Assembly (NCBI GenBank): GCA_023055355.1
Contig: JALJCS010000009.1
Location: forward strand, 47,026,501 to 47,090,500
Length of the DNA stretch: 64,000 bases
Direction of reading: 5' to 3'
Origin: Agelaius tricolor
Lineage: Eukaryota; Chordata; Aves; Passeriformes; Icteridae
The notes below the pieces were generated by a model. That model was not told the DNA's origin and searched no databases. It worked only from the letters and a program-made list of their open reading frames with translations. This document shows positions 1 through 11,140 of the stretch, piece by piece. The stretch's first letter is position 1. The number at the start of each line of letters is the position of its first letter. Made by a program: the position numbers and the translations under genes.

Positions 1-3000
1 CTGCTCAGGAAAAACAGGAATAGCAAACTTTTCCTGAATGCAGATAACCTGAAACCATGAATTCATCAGCCACAGGAAAAAAGAAATCTAACTGGTCAAT
101 TCTCAGAAGACTTGCAACAATCAGGAAAAGATGGGATGTGGGGAATGTGTGTGGACAAAAAGCTAAACTAAATATAAAATAATAAATTCCAAACCACACT
201 TCACACACATTCTATACAGAAGGAGGGGTAGGGAATAATGTATACTTCAATGTCTCTTTTTCAGTAATCTCATGGAATAACTTTTTCAGTAATATAAACC
301 AAGCTCTATTTTTTGTACAGAATACTCAAGATGCCATGCTTTGAAAGAGGACTGCAAAGCAGAAAATAAGTAGAAGTTTATCAGCACATTTTGAACAGGC
401 ACACCAATTGCACTACAGTGAAGTCAACAAAAAAAAAAAACCACAAACATAACATAGTCAATGCACAGTGGCCTTGTTCAATACACCAGAGAGAAAACCA
501 GAAGGGAAGCAACCTTTTTTATGTGACTTTCTGCAACAGGTGCTTTCAAAGTCTCTGTGTGCAATTTTTAATATCCTTAAAGCATCACCCCCCAGTCTGT
601 GTGTACCTGCCATTGCCAATAACCATGAAGGGACTGGGCCTTTTTGCTTTCCCTCTCTCATTCAGAGCAGATCAAGATACTGAAAGGAGGCTGAAGCACC
701 TTCCTGACACCAAACCCCCCATTCAGCTCCATCTTTCTCCTACACCAACACACTGCTTCCCTTCCTTTAATAGGTTTTCGTAACTTAGAGGAAAATCTAA
801 GACTCAGATGTGTCCACTTAAAAAAATCAAGACCAGACTCATCAAAAATTTCTGAGCACACAGCTAAGACAGCTAACCCCCAAAATAACCAGGTAATAAG
901 TAAAAACCTGGCCTATAGCAGTGAAACAATAGCTTTTCTTGGAATATTATGTTTTAACTGATTAATTATACACATATATTAGAAATTATTAAATATGCAC
1001 ATATAAAATTATGTTATAACTGATTAATTCTATACATATATTTTAAGTGATTAAATATGCACATATAAAGTTATTTGGCTGTATTTCAAAGACTTAAGAG
1101 AAACAGCATTGCAAATAATTAGATTTGCAAATACATAGGACATGAACCCCAAATGTTTTATGCAGTGCTAGGCAGGAAGTTGCCACAGCTTTTCCTATTC
1201 CTCCACACAAGAAAATAAAGAAACTACAAATACCACCAATTTTAAAAGTTTATCATTACTAGAATTTCAAACAAAGTTACTCCCATAGCTTCTTCTAAGA
1301 TTTAACAGTAAAGTCACCACAGGATTAAATGCACAACAATTCTGTGAGTTTTTCTCTTTATAGTTTTCAGACACAGAAAACTTTTTGGCAAATATAATGG
1401 TTGTCATTAATTATAATAAACATATGTAAGGGTTGTCACATGAGAGGACAAACCCAAAAGGGGCAAGCTTAGAAAAACCAAAGTTTCCTGAAAATTAAAA
1501 TCCTTAATTAAAAGCACCCACCACAGTTGCCTGATCAGCAGAAATACCAGAGCAGCTCAGATACCAAAGTTCAGTTCTAGAACCTGAGTAATACTAGATT
1601 TACTCTTCCTGGAAACATTACAAGAAATCACCACAGCTTTTTAACTGTCTTTTGAACCTGCTCAGTGGATGAAGAGCATTTTGTTTTGTTTCCAAATACA
1701 AACAAGCCAACCATGTCCTTATAAATAAGGATTTTACTATACAAATAGAGAGTAGGACAAGCCTTAAGATTTTAGGGTAATATGAAATATTACTTGACAT
1801 GTAAAAGTTGAAAATGCCTTTACACTAAAATATATAAGCAACACCTTTACTGCAATTCACATGTGAATATTATATAAGGAGTAACCAAACATAATCACAC
1901 TTCTGGCAAAAGAAAACACATCACCCAGCAACAGCATGATGCATCCTATGAGACAAGTTTCTACCCTTAAAGCTAAATGCTTTCCCTCTTCTCTTAACCA
2001 CCAAAATGTCATCCATCTCCTCAGCCTGCTTCAGGCAAGAACAATTCCCAAGTTTGGCTACCATATGTCCATTACATTTAGCCCAGCCAAAAAGTCATGT
2101 ATGTTTATAGTCTGTCACTTGCACAACAGTGAAAACTAGACATTAATTCTAGAAAAGCAGTTTGGGCTGATTGGAGCAGTGCTTTATCGCTGAGAGATAA
2201 ATGTACATACTTCAAAAGGAGAAATATTCCTCTTCATCTTTTGATTAGCACCTCACCCCCCAAATGAAAAAGTCAACTAATGAAAGGAATTGTTTTGCTC
2301 ACTTATGAAAAGGAGAACTGCCAATCTTGTGAACACACAAATGCTCACATCCACATCACAGGTAACCAGTAAAAATCAGTTCATTAGGTGTATCGGTGAA
2401 GAAGAACAATTCTTTTCCTCATCTAAACAAAAGGACAAAACTTCTAGATTTTTGCATTAGCTCCTGCACCACGTGTACCTTCTCTAACTTGAACAAGCCC
2501 ACGTAGCAAAGCCGTCAGACTGAAGCATCACTCACTGGAGATCCTCCCTTTAGGAATAAAAACCTGCAACTCCTTTCTAAGTTATAATCCTGATAAATTT
2601 TTTCGAAGGAAAAATAACAAGCTTATTTCCATGCAAAAGCTACACTTAATGAAAACGCATTAAAACCTGGAGAAGTAGCAATACCTAGAAGTTTGAAAGT
2701 ATCAAAGAGGAAAGTTTCAGAGAAGTAAAAAGATGTTAGAAAGATCAAGAAAAGTCTACAATGTTTTGCACAAATGTACAAATGTTTCTTTTGGAAAAGA
2801 GTAACTCCTTAATCCTACTTGTAAAACAGGGAGATCATTTCCCAGGGTAAAGCTGAAAGGACAGCAGGCACAAAAGCTGATGAGAATCACCCGAGTATGT
2901 GAATAAGAAAAGATTTTATGATGTTAATGACAAGAGCGCTGAAGACTGGAAGCCTGGAGGAGTCAATCTTCAGATAAAGAGCTTGCAAATCAACTGCTAT

Positions 3001-6000
3001 TGTGAATTCCCATAGACTGAATGAGGAGTCAAGAGCACTTCACCCACCAGAGCCCAGCTTTGCATGACAGACCCTTATCAGCCTTCCCATCAAGTGTCAG
3101 AGAAAGGAGTGACACCACCTAACCCAGGCCAAGGACACCCTTCTGCACACACTGGTAAATCCTCACCACAACTGGAAACTCCCTTCGGCATCCAACTTGG
3201 CAGTAAAAGCCACGTGGATTTCCTTTTAAACATTAATTCACTTGAATCTCAAGCTGCACAACACTAAACTACCAACAACTAAACTGAACACACTGGTTTC
3301 CACCACTCCCACATGTAAAAAACACCACAACAGGGTAAATTTTAAATTTAAATAGTTTCAAGTAGTTATGGTACTCTCTGAAATTTAGTTAATGAAATGT
3401 ACGATAGGCCCTTTGTAAGCTACAATGTAACAAGTAGCATCAACATTCAAAAACATGAAGAAGTAAAATATTACTTAGAACAGTGGTCTTAAAATTTGAG
3501 CCATTAACAAGGAAAAAGCATATTTGTTCAGGAAGGTACAAAAACCCCAAAACATCAACACCACAAATTATTACATGAGCAAATAAGCGGTGCAAAATTA
3601 CAGATTGTCTTTTTCAGAGACATAAGCTTCAAGGATGTTGAAGAAATCACTTGTCACTGCTAGTATTCATGTGAGCAAGACTTTAGTAGCTGAGCCTTAA
3701 AATGGTGTATGAAGATCAAATATGGATCCAAATGGCCCAAAATTTGATAATAAAAGTCTGGCAGAACCTAAAGGTTTGGGGAGGTTTTCTTTGCACTTGT
3801 TTTGGTTCTGCTTTTTAATATAAAAACAAATTAACCACTACTGATCCAAACTCCAGAGTAAGAGACAAAAGCAAATACTTTGAAATTTAGGCAGAAAAAA
3901 TGTGAAACGACATTAACTCCCAAGTCAGAAGAACAAACATCTAAAGTTGTATATTTTTTTACTTCCATCACCACAAAGCAAGACGAACAACAGTTGAGTC
4001 ACACACCCCTCCCTGCTTTTTTTTTGTCTGCTAAAATAAATCCAGGAAACACTATCTTCTCTGGTGTGTTACTATATTTTACTACTTAACTTTTTTTACA
4101 AGCCCAAGAATTGTTTTTCCACCAATTAATGTAAGCAAAGGAGGTAATCTTTCTTTCAGGAGTGGGATCATGCTGGAAGGCTGTAAGCTGATGCCATAGG
4201 AAGAACAGATCAAGGAGTGTTTACCCCTCACAGCATTACCTTGTTACTTGAGATGAACTCACCTGGCATTTATTCCAGTCAGTACCAACAACATAAAATA
4301 GCATCGAGCCCTGAGGACAACTGCAGAAATGCTGCAAGCAACTTGGAGTATTTTGATAGTAAAGTTATGAGAAAATATCCAAAAATATCCCAAAAAATCT
4401 ATTAATTTCTTTTTCTAGTTAATAAAACTGTACCCACTTCCATTGCAATGAAGAAAGCTACATCCATTTCCCAGCTCACCATTAAAGTTTGTTTTTAAGC
4501 CATATAAAACTGGAAATTCATCCATGTAATAATAAAAGTAGTCCCCTTAACCCTCATAGCAAAAAAGTCCCCATCTATTCTGTTTTTATTGCCCTTCATC
4601 ATTTGTATTTCTGTCTCACAGGAACACCTCAATGGCTACAGTTCCTGAGAAACCTCCTGAAAAAATTTTAAATTCTGCATACAAACGCAAGCTGAAACTC
4701 TTCCAAACGTTTAGGCTGAGGGAGTCTCTTCTAGGTACCACCTTTCAAATGTCTTTAACTTACAAAGTAGTTACAGATGCGTTGTTCTTTTGCCTGCCAA
4801 AGCTGGGAACAGCCGATTTACTTTCCCAACATCCAAGTGGGCCTGGAACTCCACAAATAAGAAGAAAAGCCACATCAGCAAATTGTAGAAAGTAACACAG
4901 AAACAGCTGGTGAGATGCATAAGCTGGGCACTTGACTCATCTTCCAACTGTCTTTTTTCCCTTCCAGCCACAAAAAGCTTGATTTCTGCTTTGCCCATAT
5001 CATCAATCTCAAATAACATTCCAAGAAAAAATTCTATTCCATTTTGCCTTGAAAGATTCAGGCTGTAACGACTCTCTATGACCACAAACACCTACAAGAC
5101 CCAGATTCCAAAACTACAAATGGGCTTCAAGACGCCACATTCCATCTGCATCTTGGATCACTAAATTGTGATTATCCATAAATTTATGGAAAATGCTCTC
5201 ATAATCCTGACACCTCATCTTTTTCAAACTGGCACTTAATCAATTCAAAACTCAAGTTGAATTACAATACTCCAGGCCTCAAGAGAACTGAATCTGGCTG
5301 TTTACTGCAGGTTTTTTACCTTTCTAACATCACTTAAGGATAAAAGATGTGCACACCAATGCATTTCAAGCTCTAAGCCACTATCTTAAAGATAAGTAGG
5401 ATGTTCTGGGTACAGAAAACATATCTACAGACTAAAAAAGGCTTTCTTTACAACTTGCTTCATTTATCCTGTAGTTCTTATTGAGACATGCTCAGTCTTT
5501 AGCTTAACTACAAGCAATCTAAACAGAATTATTTTCAGGTGACAGCAAGCTCCAGCACCATGTCTGAAGCACACCCAAGTGTTTTGATAGGTTGTTATTC
5601 TGAAAATAACAATGTTTCTTTTGGGGAGTCCAAACTCACTGCACCATCACTAAGCAACTATTTCTACAACTGCTGTTCCACTTAGCGCACAAACCCAGGA
5701 GCACAGGAGGCAAACTAGGACCTTCAGAAGGGCCAAATGAGTATAAAGACAAGCAAAACTGTGTTAGCAGTGCAAAATGGAGTGAGGTGGGAAGGCTCAG
5801 TCTGCACAGCAGCCAAACACATCCTCCAGGAGATCTGGATAGAAAAGTACAAATATATATTACGTGTATAGTTACAGTGTCAATCCCAGGAGGAAAAATG
5901 AGCTCATGTGGAGCACATACAACTTCATTTGTTGTCAATCCATGAATGTCACACAGCTACAGCCTTTTCACACCAGCACACCCCTTAGGATCTTGTGTTT

Positions 6001-7491
6001 GTGTAGTTTAATCAGCAGAAAACCCCATTACCAAAAAACATGTTTAAACAAAACACTGATTACCTTGAGCACATGACTGCTGTTCACATCAGGCCAAATT
6101 TACACAAAACACACACACACAAAAAAAGAAACCCTAGGGACAAACTATTAATATATTAACTTACTCTCATCAGGATTATTTAAACTATGCATTGCTGAAA
6201 AGAAAATTTAAGAGAAAAGGAGCAGAGCCCTTTACATACTCAGAACATTGGCTGCTTTTCTGGAGAGTTCATCAACTCAGAGTAGGGGAGAGGGTTTGGC
6301 AATCTCCCTACACACACATGCAAAAAAATCTGCATAAGTCAACACGAGATATATAACAAAAAACACTTGTGATACAACTATTTCACAGGAAAATTCTTCC
6401 TCTGCTGTTGTCCTCTTCTGTTTCCTACTAACGCATACTTTGCCCTGGAATTGGCATTAGTACATGAAGCAATCACCTTGTCTGGACTTCCTCCACACAA
6501 TGAATTCAACATTGAGAGAGAAATCATTAAGATAAAACCCCCAGAGTTGAGCAAAAGTAAATGTCTTTCCAACCAGCCAACATGATCAAATATGGTTGTC
6601 ATTCCTTACAGTTGTAGAAAATACCAGACTTCCAAAAACATTTGCTTCTCCTTTTACTGTCTCTGCAATTCTTGAGAGATTATAAAACAGAACAAAATAT
6701 GAAAGGATGAACAGCACCAAAAAGCAACTCATGGGCTTAGTGAGCAGAATGCCCCCCGAGATTATTGTAAGCACATATAACAGTAAGTAATATTTCAGAC
6801 AGGGTGTTTCACTGAACGATGAAACAGGAACAAAGTGACAACATGGCATCACGCTTTTGTAGATGGCAGAAGACAACTGCAGAGGTGAGATAAGTCAAAG
6901 AGTTGATAAAACAAAGCAGTTCTATATAAAAAAAACCTCTGGGGTGTGTTTTGAGCAGCAGCAAGTGGCATGGCTGGAATACACCAAAGGTAACTAATGC
7001 TCCATCCACACCTGCTGATTAAAGCAACCAGGAGAAGCAACCTGTTGGTGCTTGTCACTTTGCAAGGCACACCTAAAGGGCTTGCGAGGAGCACAAGAAT
7101 CCCGAGCCCGCATCGACAAAACGCTGCTTTTCAAAAGACAAAACCCTAAAAATCATAAAACACCCTGGACTAATCCGGTCAGCGAGACGAGAACTGTTCC
7201 CAAGGCCCTTCTCGCTTCTCGGCCACGCAGACGAGGCCAGCCGGGATCGTCCTGCCCGCAGCACCACGCGTATCCCCGCAGCCGCCCCCGGCTCTTCCTA
7301 CTCGCTCCCGCTCCGGGAGTCGCCTCGCCTTCCTTCCCTGCCCCCCGGGAGCCTCCGTGCCCGCCCGGCCCGGCCTCACTCCCCCAGGCCGCGCCCCGCA
7401 CCCGCTCCTCGGCCCGGCAGCGTGAGGGCCCGGCCCGGCCCGGCTCCCTCAGCGCTGCCCCCGGCGCTGCCCCCCGCGCCGCGGCGCTCAC
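1..7491 (-). other. ZNF654: ZNF654 intron 1 (partial), no exon recognised
   Basis: Everything left of the ZNF654 first-exon donor is taken to be intron 1, because that exon ends at a clean GT donor on the minus strand and I could not find the next exon, which in this family continues with a Val-Val-Glu-Asp-type stretch after the CRRFCQ end. The sequence is AT-rich, with short A runs, a small CA-rich tract near 6.1 kb and an AT-rich tandem duplication near 1 kb. Open frames here are short and have no family resemblance. A small or divergent exon could have been missed. Confidence 0.6.
951..1074. repeat. AT-rich tandem duplication, 62-bp period, two copies
   Basis: The string AACTGATTAAT occurs at 956 and again at 1018. 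Both copies continue through a (TA/CA)-rich middle to ATTAAATATGCACATATAAA. The period is 62 bases, with several substitutions between the copies, so the duplication is not recent. It lies inside the presumed ZNF654 intron 1, and no function is suggested. Confidence 0.75.
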
Positions 7492-7623
7492 CTGGCAGAA
7501 GCGGCGGCAGTAGTACTGGCTGCGGAGCAGAGCGGGCAGCCCGGCCGGGAGCCCCGGCGCCGCCAGCGCCTCCAGCTCCTCGCTGAGCCGCTCCGACTCC
7601 TGGTCGCTCTCGTCTTCCGCCAT
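7492..7623 (-). CDS. ZNF654: ZNF654 coding exon 1 (partial gene)
   Basis: First coding exon of ZNF654, a nuclear zinc-finger protein of poorly known function that I recall as related to RLF and ZNF292. The exon encodes 44 residues: an acidic start (MAEDESDQESERLSEELEAL), a short Ala/Pro/Leu linker, then the conserved end SQYYCRRFCQ. It stops in phase 0 at a donor (CAG then GTGAGC on the minus strand, just below 7492). The start codon sits in a strong context, GCCGCCATGG. The zinc fingers are in exons left of the window. The linker is shorter and more Leu/Pro-rich than the Gly-rich human linker as I remember it. Its neighbour CGGBP1 is divergent across a CpG island, the same pairing as in human. 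The identification rests on the two conserved ends plus the neighbouring gene. Confidence 0.88.
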
Positions 7624-8190
7624 GGCGGCCCCGCCGCCCCGCGCGTACCGAGCGCCCCCGCCCCGCCCCGCCGGAAGAACCGCCCCCGCCGCGCCGCCAG
7701 GCGTCCGGCCACGCCCCCGCCGCGCCGCACTTCCATTGGTCCGCCAGCCCTGCCAATCAACGCGCCGCTCACCTCTGTCCCCGCCGCTTCGCAGCAGCGC
7801 GATGCGATTGGTGGAAAAGTCTCGTCGTTACTTCAGACCCGCCTTTCCACTGGCTGCTCCCCCCGTCGGTTACGCCCTCCTCCGCAGCCGCCCGCCCGAT
7901 GCCCCGTCCGCTGAGCGCCACCGCCCGCGCTCTGATTGGCCGGCGCACGCCTCTATCAGCGCTCTCACGCCCGCTTCCCATGCGTAATTGGGCTCAATCC
8001 TTGCCCATCTCCGCAGCGAACCAATCAGCGAGTGACTTCCGGCGGCGGGGGCAGGCCGGCGGAGTGGGCGGGGCCGTGCGGCTGCGGCGGAGCGGCGCGT
8101 CCGGCCCGGCCCGGCGGGGCCCAGCGCAGAGCGGCGGCGGCGGAGCAGCAGCCCCGGGGCGGCCCCGGGCGGGCGGCGCGGCTGCTGCGG
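7624..8190. promoter_or_regulatory. Bidirectional CpG-island promoter of ZNF654 and CGGBP1
   Basis: GC-rich, CpG-dense and TATA-less stretch between the ZNF654 start codon and the presumed CGGBP1 5' exon. The CpG-rich sequence extends from about 7.1 to 8.5 kb. Five CCAAT-type boxes are visible: ATTGG at 7735, 7807 and 7935, and CCAAT at 7753 and 8021. An ETS/GABPA-type site ACTTCCGG lies at 8035-8042, and several GC boxes flank it. CCAAT boxes read by NF-Y and ETS sites are typical of divergent housekeeping promoters (established knowledge). The arrangement implies co-expression of the two genes. Start sites cannot be fixed from sequence alone. Confidence 0.82.
8132..8143 (+). repeat. (CGG)4 run in the presumed CGGBP1 5' exon
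   Basis: Four consecutive CGG triplets lie within a C/G-rich segment at about 8.05-8.19 kb that is likely the untranslated first exon of CGGBP1. CGGBP1 binds CGG triplet repeats, so this is a candidate self-regulatory site (inference). A run of four is short, and such runs are common in CpG islands. Confidence 0.6.
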
Positions 8191-10626
8191 GTAATGGTGC
8201 CTGGCACGGTTCCGGCGGATCCGCATCCGCGCGTGGGGAGGAGGCTGCGGGGCCTCCCGGGAAACACCCGCGCTACGGGGAAGGGCCGCAGCCGCGGGGC
8301 CTGGGCTGTGCCCGGCCGGGCTCCGCGCGTTTCACCCGCGGCGCCGGCAGCCCGGGGGACGAACCCGGGCGAGCAACGCACCGAGTGATGGTCCCGGTCC
8401 CTGGGCGGAACCCGCCCGGCGCTTGGAGATGCAGACTCGCTGTGCTCCTCTCCCAGCGGCTCCGGTGCGGTGACAGCGGTCACAGCCGAGACCCCGGAAC
8501 AGCCGCCTCGCCCGGAGTGCCCCGGAGAGCGGATCCGTGAGCACCCTGGGGTGGGGAGGCAGCAGCCCTCTGCAAGGAAACACGCCAAAATTTGATATCC
8601 CCCCCAAAAAAATAGACCTATCAAAAATCCTGTGTTCTGCTGCTCTCAGAATCCTGAGAGATTTTGCTGCAGTAGGACTACAAGCACCTGGTTTGGTGGG
8701 GGAACTCTTTTTTGGCTTTTCAGAAGCCAAAGCAACAAGTTGGATTCGGACTTGTTTTCTTCTTGATTTCAGGAAATGGTTGTTAGGAAACTCTTGTATA
8801 AAGCAAGAAAGAGAATGAAGAAGGTTACATTGATGCTGGGTACAGACTGTTTATCATTGTATCAGTCTAAGACTTACAGGTCTGCAAAGCTGCAGTGAGA
8901 GCAAAACATATTCACTAGGAAAGTAGCTAATACCAAGATCTTTGTTGCCTTTTGCAGAAACTTGTAATCTCTTCTTGTAGCAATGGCTTAAGAAAAAAGA
9001 CAGTGTTGATGACAGAATTCTCCATTCCTTTAGTTCCAGGGTGGGGAAAACCCATTCTGGGCAGCAGAAACTGTATTCAACCTTTTTTTTTTTTAAATGT
9101 CGCTACAGCAAACTGGGTAACAAAAGAAAAAAAGTACAGAAAAGTACATACGGAGGTAGCAGGACACTTAGAAGAAACATTGTTGCCTTTTCGATTTTTT
9201 TTCTTTACAGTTTTTTTTTTTTTAAGGAAATGGGTAGCTAATGCGATGACCATTAATTTTGCTCAGAAAACCTCTAACCTCAGCAGAGCTGCTACTTGAC
9301 TTCAGCTTTACTTTAAAAAGAAGTTAATTTACCTATAGTTGAGATTTGCAGTAGCCACATACCTCAACAACAAAGGGACACTGTTTGATTTCAGAGCACT
9401 TGACTGGGTTATTGCTTGCTTTGGTGACATGGTCTAGTTTAGAGTGATGGTAAACTTGTTTGAAAAGAGAATTGCATCTATTGCAATGCAAAATAAGAAA
9501 TTCTATGTTCCCATCAGGCTGTTCCAGCACTGACAAAATTATTTGCTCTAAACTCCAGGTTCAATCTAATAGCTGCAGTTGAAAAACCAGGGCTGTTTCC
9601 AAACAAGTGCTGGCAAAGCTTCAGTTTGGGGTTTTTTGTTGGGGGTTACTGACTTTTGAAAGTTACAGTAATGGTTTTCTTGCTTGATATGGAAAAAATA
9701 CACAGAAAAACACTGATTCAACATAATTAAGATACTGTCAAATATGTTGAAAACACTAAGAACAAAGTATCCTTTGTCCTAATGTGTAAAGGATAAAAAA
9801 GGGTCTTCATAAAAAGCAAAAAGTGGTTTTGTTTTACTTTAAGTGATTAACAGATTAGGTTTTGAGGGTTCTGTTGAGTCACCACAATATTAGCGGTGTG
9901 AGGATAACTTCAAACAATTGTTAAAAAACACTTTAATTACAATCTAATACCTTATAACTACACCTATATATCCACCACAATCTCAACAGATGCACAATAC
10001 ATACCATAAAAAAAATCAAATAGAAAAAAACTCCCACCACATTAATAAAATCTTATAGTAAAAGTCCAGATAGACTCTTACAGTAACCTGTTGTCATCTT
10101 ATTGCAGGGGTTCCATACTGTTGTCTTCTCATTTTAAAAGTTTCATACCTTCTTGGTGTTTCTCATGGGCAGCTCTCAGAGCACTGACTCTTTCTTCTTC
10201 ACAAAGCAGGCAACTGACTCCAGTTCCTTTCTCAAGCCCACCCCACTCTTTTATAGCACTCTTCTTCTCATTGGTTACAGCTGTGGCCTGTTAAAGTCAG
10301 GCCTATTCCTAATCTTTGATAATTGTCCCAGCTGCAACTCCTTAGGGGTAAGATTACTTTCTACACTATCTTTATTTTCTTATATTCTATCCCCCTACAG
10401 TAACCCAAATAACAGAAACCACTCCTCATAATAAACCTAAAAACCAAACCAAAAAAAGTGTTTTCCTCTGACCCACAAGGAACTTCACTCTCCCATTTAA
10501 CTGGACTTGCAGATGAAAATCCTTTCAATAGCAGTGTCACAAACGTGTCTTACGTGTAGCTAATGACATTTTAGATGTCAGCAGGTGCCAGGCTGGACAT
10601 TGATTGAACTCTTATTTGTTCCCCAG
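8191..10626 (+). other. CGGBP1: Presumed 5'-UTR intron of CGGBP1
   Basis: The CGGBP1 coding exon is preceded by a good acceptor (TTTGTTCCCCAG ending at 10626), so an untranslated exon must lie upstream. Possible donors are GTAATG at 8191 and GTGAGC at about 8538; neither is a perfect consensus, so the left edge is uncertain. The interval contains T-rich tracts near 9.08 and 9.2 kb and a solo LTR at 10089-10399. No coding exon was recognised. Confidence 0.55.
10089..10399 (-). mobile_element. Solo LTR of an endogenous retrovirus, antisense in the CGGBP1 intron
   Basis: A 311-base element that on the plus strand begins TGTTGTC and ends CCCTACA, giving TGT...ACA termini on either strand. It is flanked on both sides by the identical hexamer GTAACC (10083-10088 and 10400-10405), a target-site duplication. 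Read on the minus strand it has LTR layout: TGTAGGGGG start, a CCAAT box (ATTGG on plus at 10270-10274), then a TATA box (TTTTATA on plus at 10249-10255), then an AATAAG-like signal close to the end. No internal retroviral sequence is present, so it is a solo LTR left by LTR-LTR recombination. A 6-bp duplication fits class II (ERVK-like) integration better than ERVL, but the family is not assigned. Confidence 0.78.
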
Positions 10627-10636
10627 CTTTGCTGCA

Positions 10637-11140
10637 ATGGAGCGGTTCGGGGTGAAGTCGGCGCCGTCGCGGAACCGCTCCAAGACCGCCCTGTACGTGA
10701 CGCCCCAGGACCGCGTGACGGAGTTCGGCAGCGAGCTGCACGAGGACGGGGGGAAGCTCTTCTGCACCTCCTGCAATGTGGTGCTCAACCACGTCCGCAA
10801 ATCCGCCATCAATGACCACCTCAAGTCCAAAACACATACCAAGAGGAAGGCGGAGTTCGAGGAGCAGAACGTCAGGAAGAAGCAAAGGACTCTGACTGCC
10901 TCCCTGCAGTGCAACAGCGCTGCCCAGACAGAGAAAAGCAGCGTGATCCAGGACTTTGTGAAAATGTGCCTGGAGGCCAACATCCCCCTGGAGAAGGCCG
11001 ACCACCCCTCTGTGCGGGCCTTCCTGTCCCGCTACGTTAAGAACGGCAGCTCCATACCCAAGTCGGAGCAGCTAAGGAAAGCCTATCTGCCTGATGGCTA
11101 TGACAATGAGAACCAGCTCATCAACACTGAAGACCGTTGA
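10637..11140 (+). CDS. CGGBP1: CGGBP1, CGG triplet-repeat-binding protein 1
   Basis: Complete single-exon CDS of 167 codons plus stop, the same length as human CGGBP1. The protein is nuclear, binds unmethylated CGG repeats, and is implicated in transcriptional repression and chromatin organisation. The start MERFGVKSAP has G at -3 and +4; ten codons of unrelated in-frame sequence lie upstream and were excluded. A BED-like C2H2 finger is visible: LFCTSC (Cys43, Cys46) and HLKSKTH (His61, His67). A basic nuclear-localisation region follows at residues 69-84 (KRKAEFEEQNVRKKQR). The C-terminal half (SVIQDFVKMCLEANIPLEKA) is the conserved hAT-transposase-derived part; the gene is regarded as a domesticated hAT transposase. 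It is divergent from ZNF654 and convergent with N6AMT1. No frame damage is seen. Confidence 0.97.
   Translation: MERFGVKSAPSRNRSKTALYVTPQDRVTEFGSELHEDGGKLFCTSCNVVLNHVRKSAINDHLKSKTHTKRKAEFEEQNVRKKQRTLTASLQCNSAAQTEKSSVIQDFVKMCLEANIPLEKADHPSVRAFLSRYVKNGSSIPKSEQLRKAYLPDGYDNENQLINTEDR

Noticed and set aside
391..783. 130-codon plus-strand open frame
   Set aside because: No recognisable domain, no conserved motif, overlapping open frames on both strands, and located in the presumed ZNF654 intron.
4771..5091. 106-codon minus-strand frame in ZNF654 intron 1, considered as a possible next exon
   Set aside because: It does not resemble the conserved sequence expected after CRRFCQ, and no convincing splice sites frame it.
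7052..8730. Many long open frames on both strands across 7.05-8.73 kb
   Set aside because: CpG-island composition removes stop codons in all frames. The translations are Ala/Gly/Pro/Arg-rich and unconserved. Only the ZNF654 exon 1 frame was kept.
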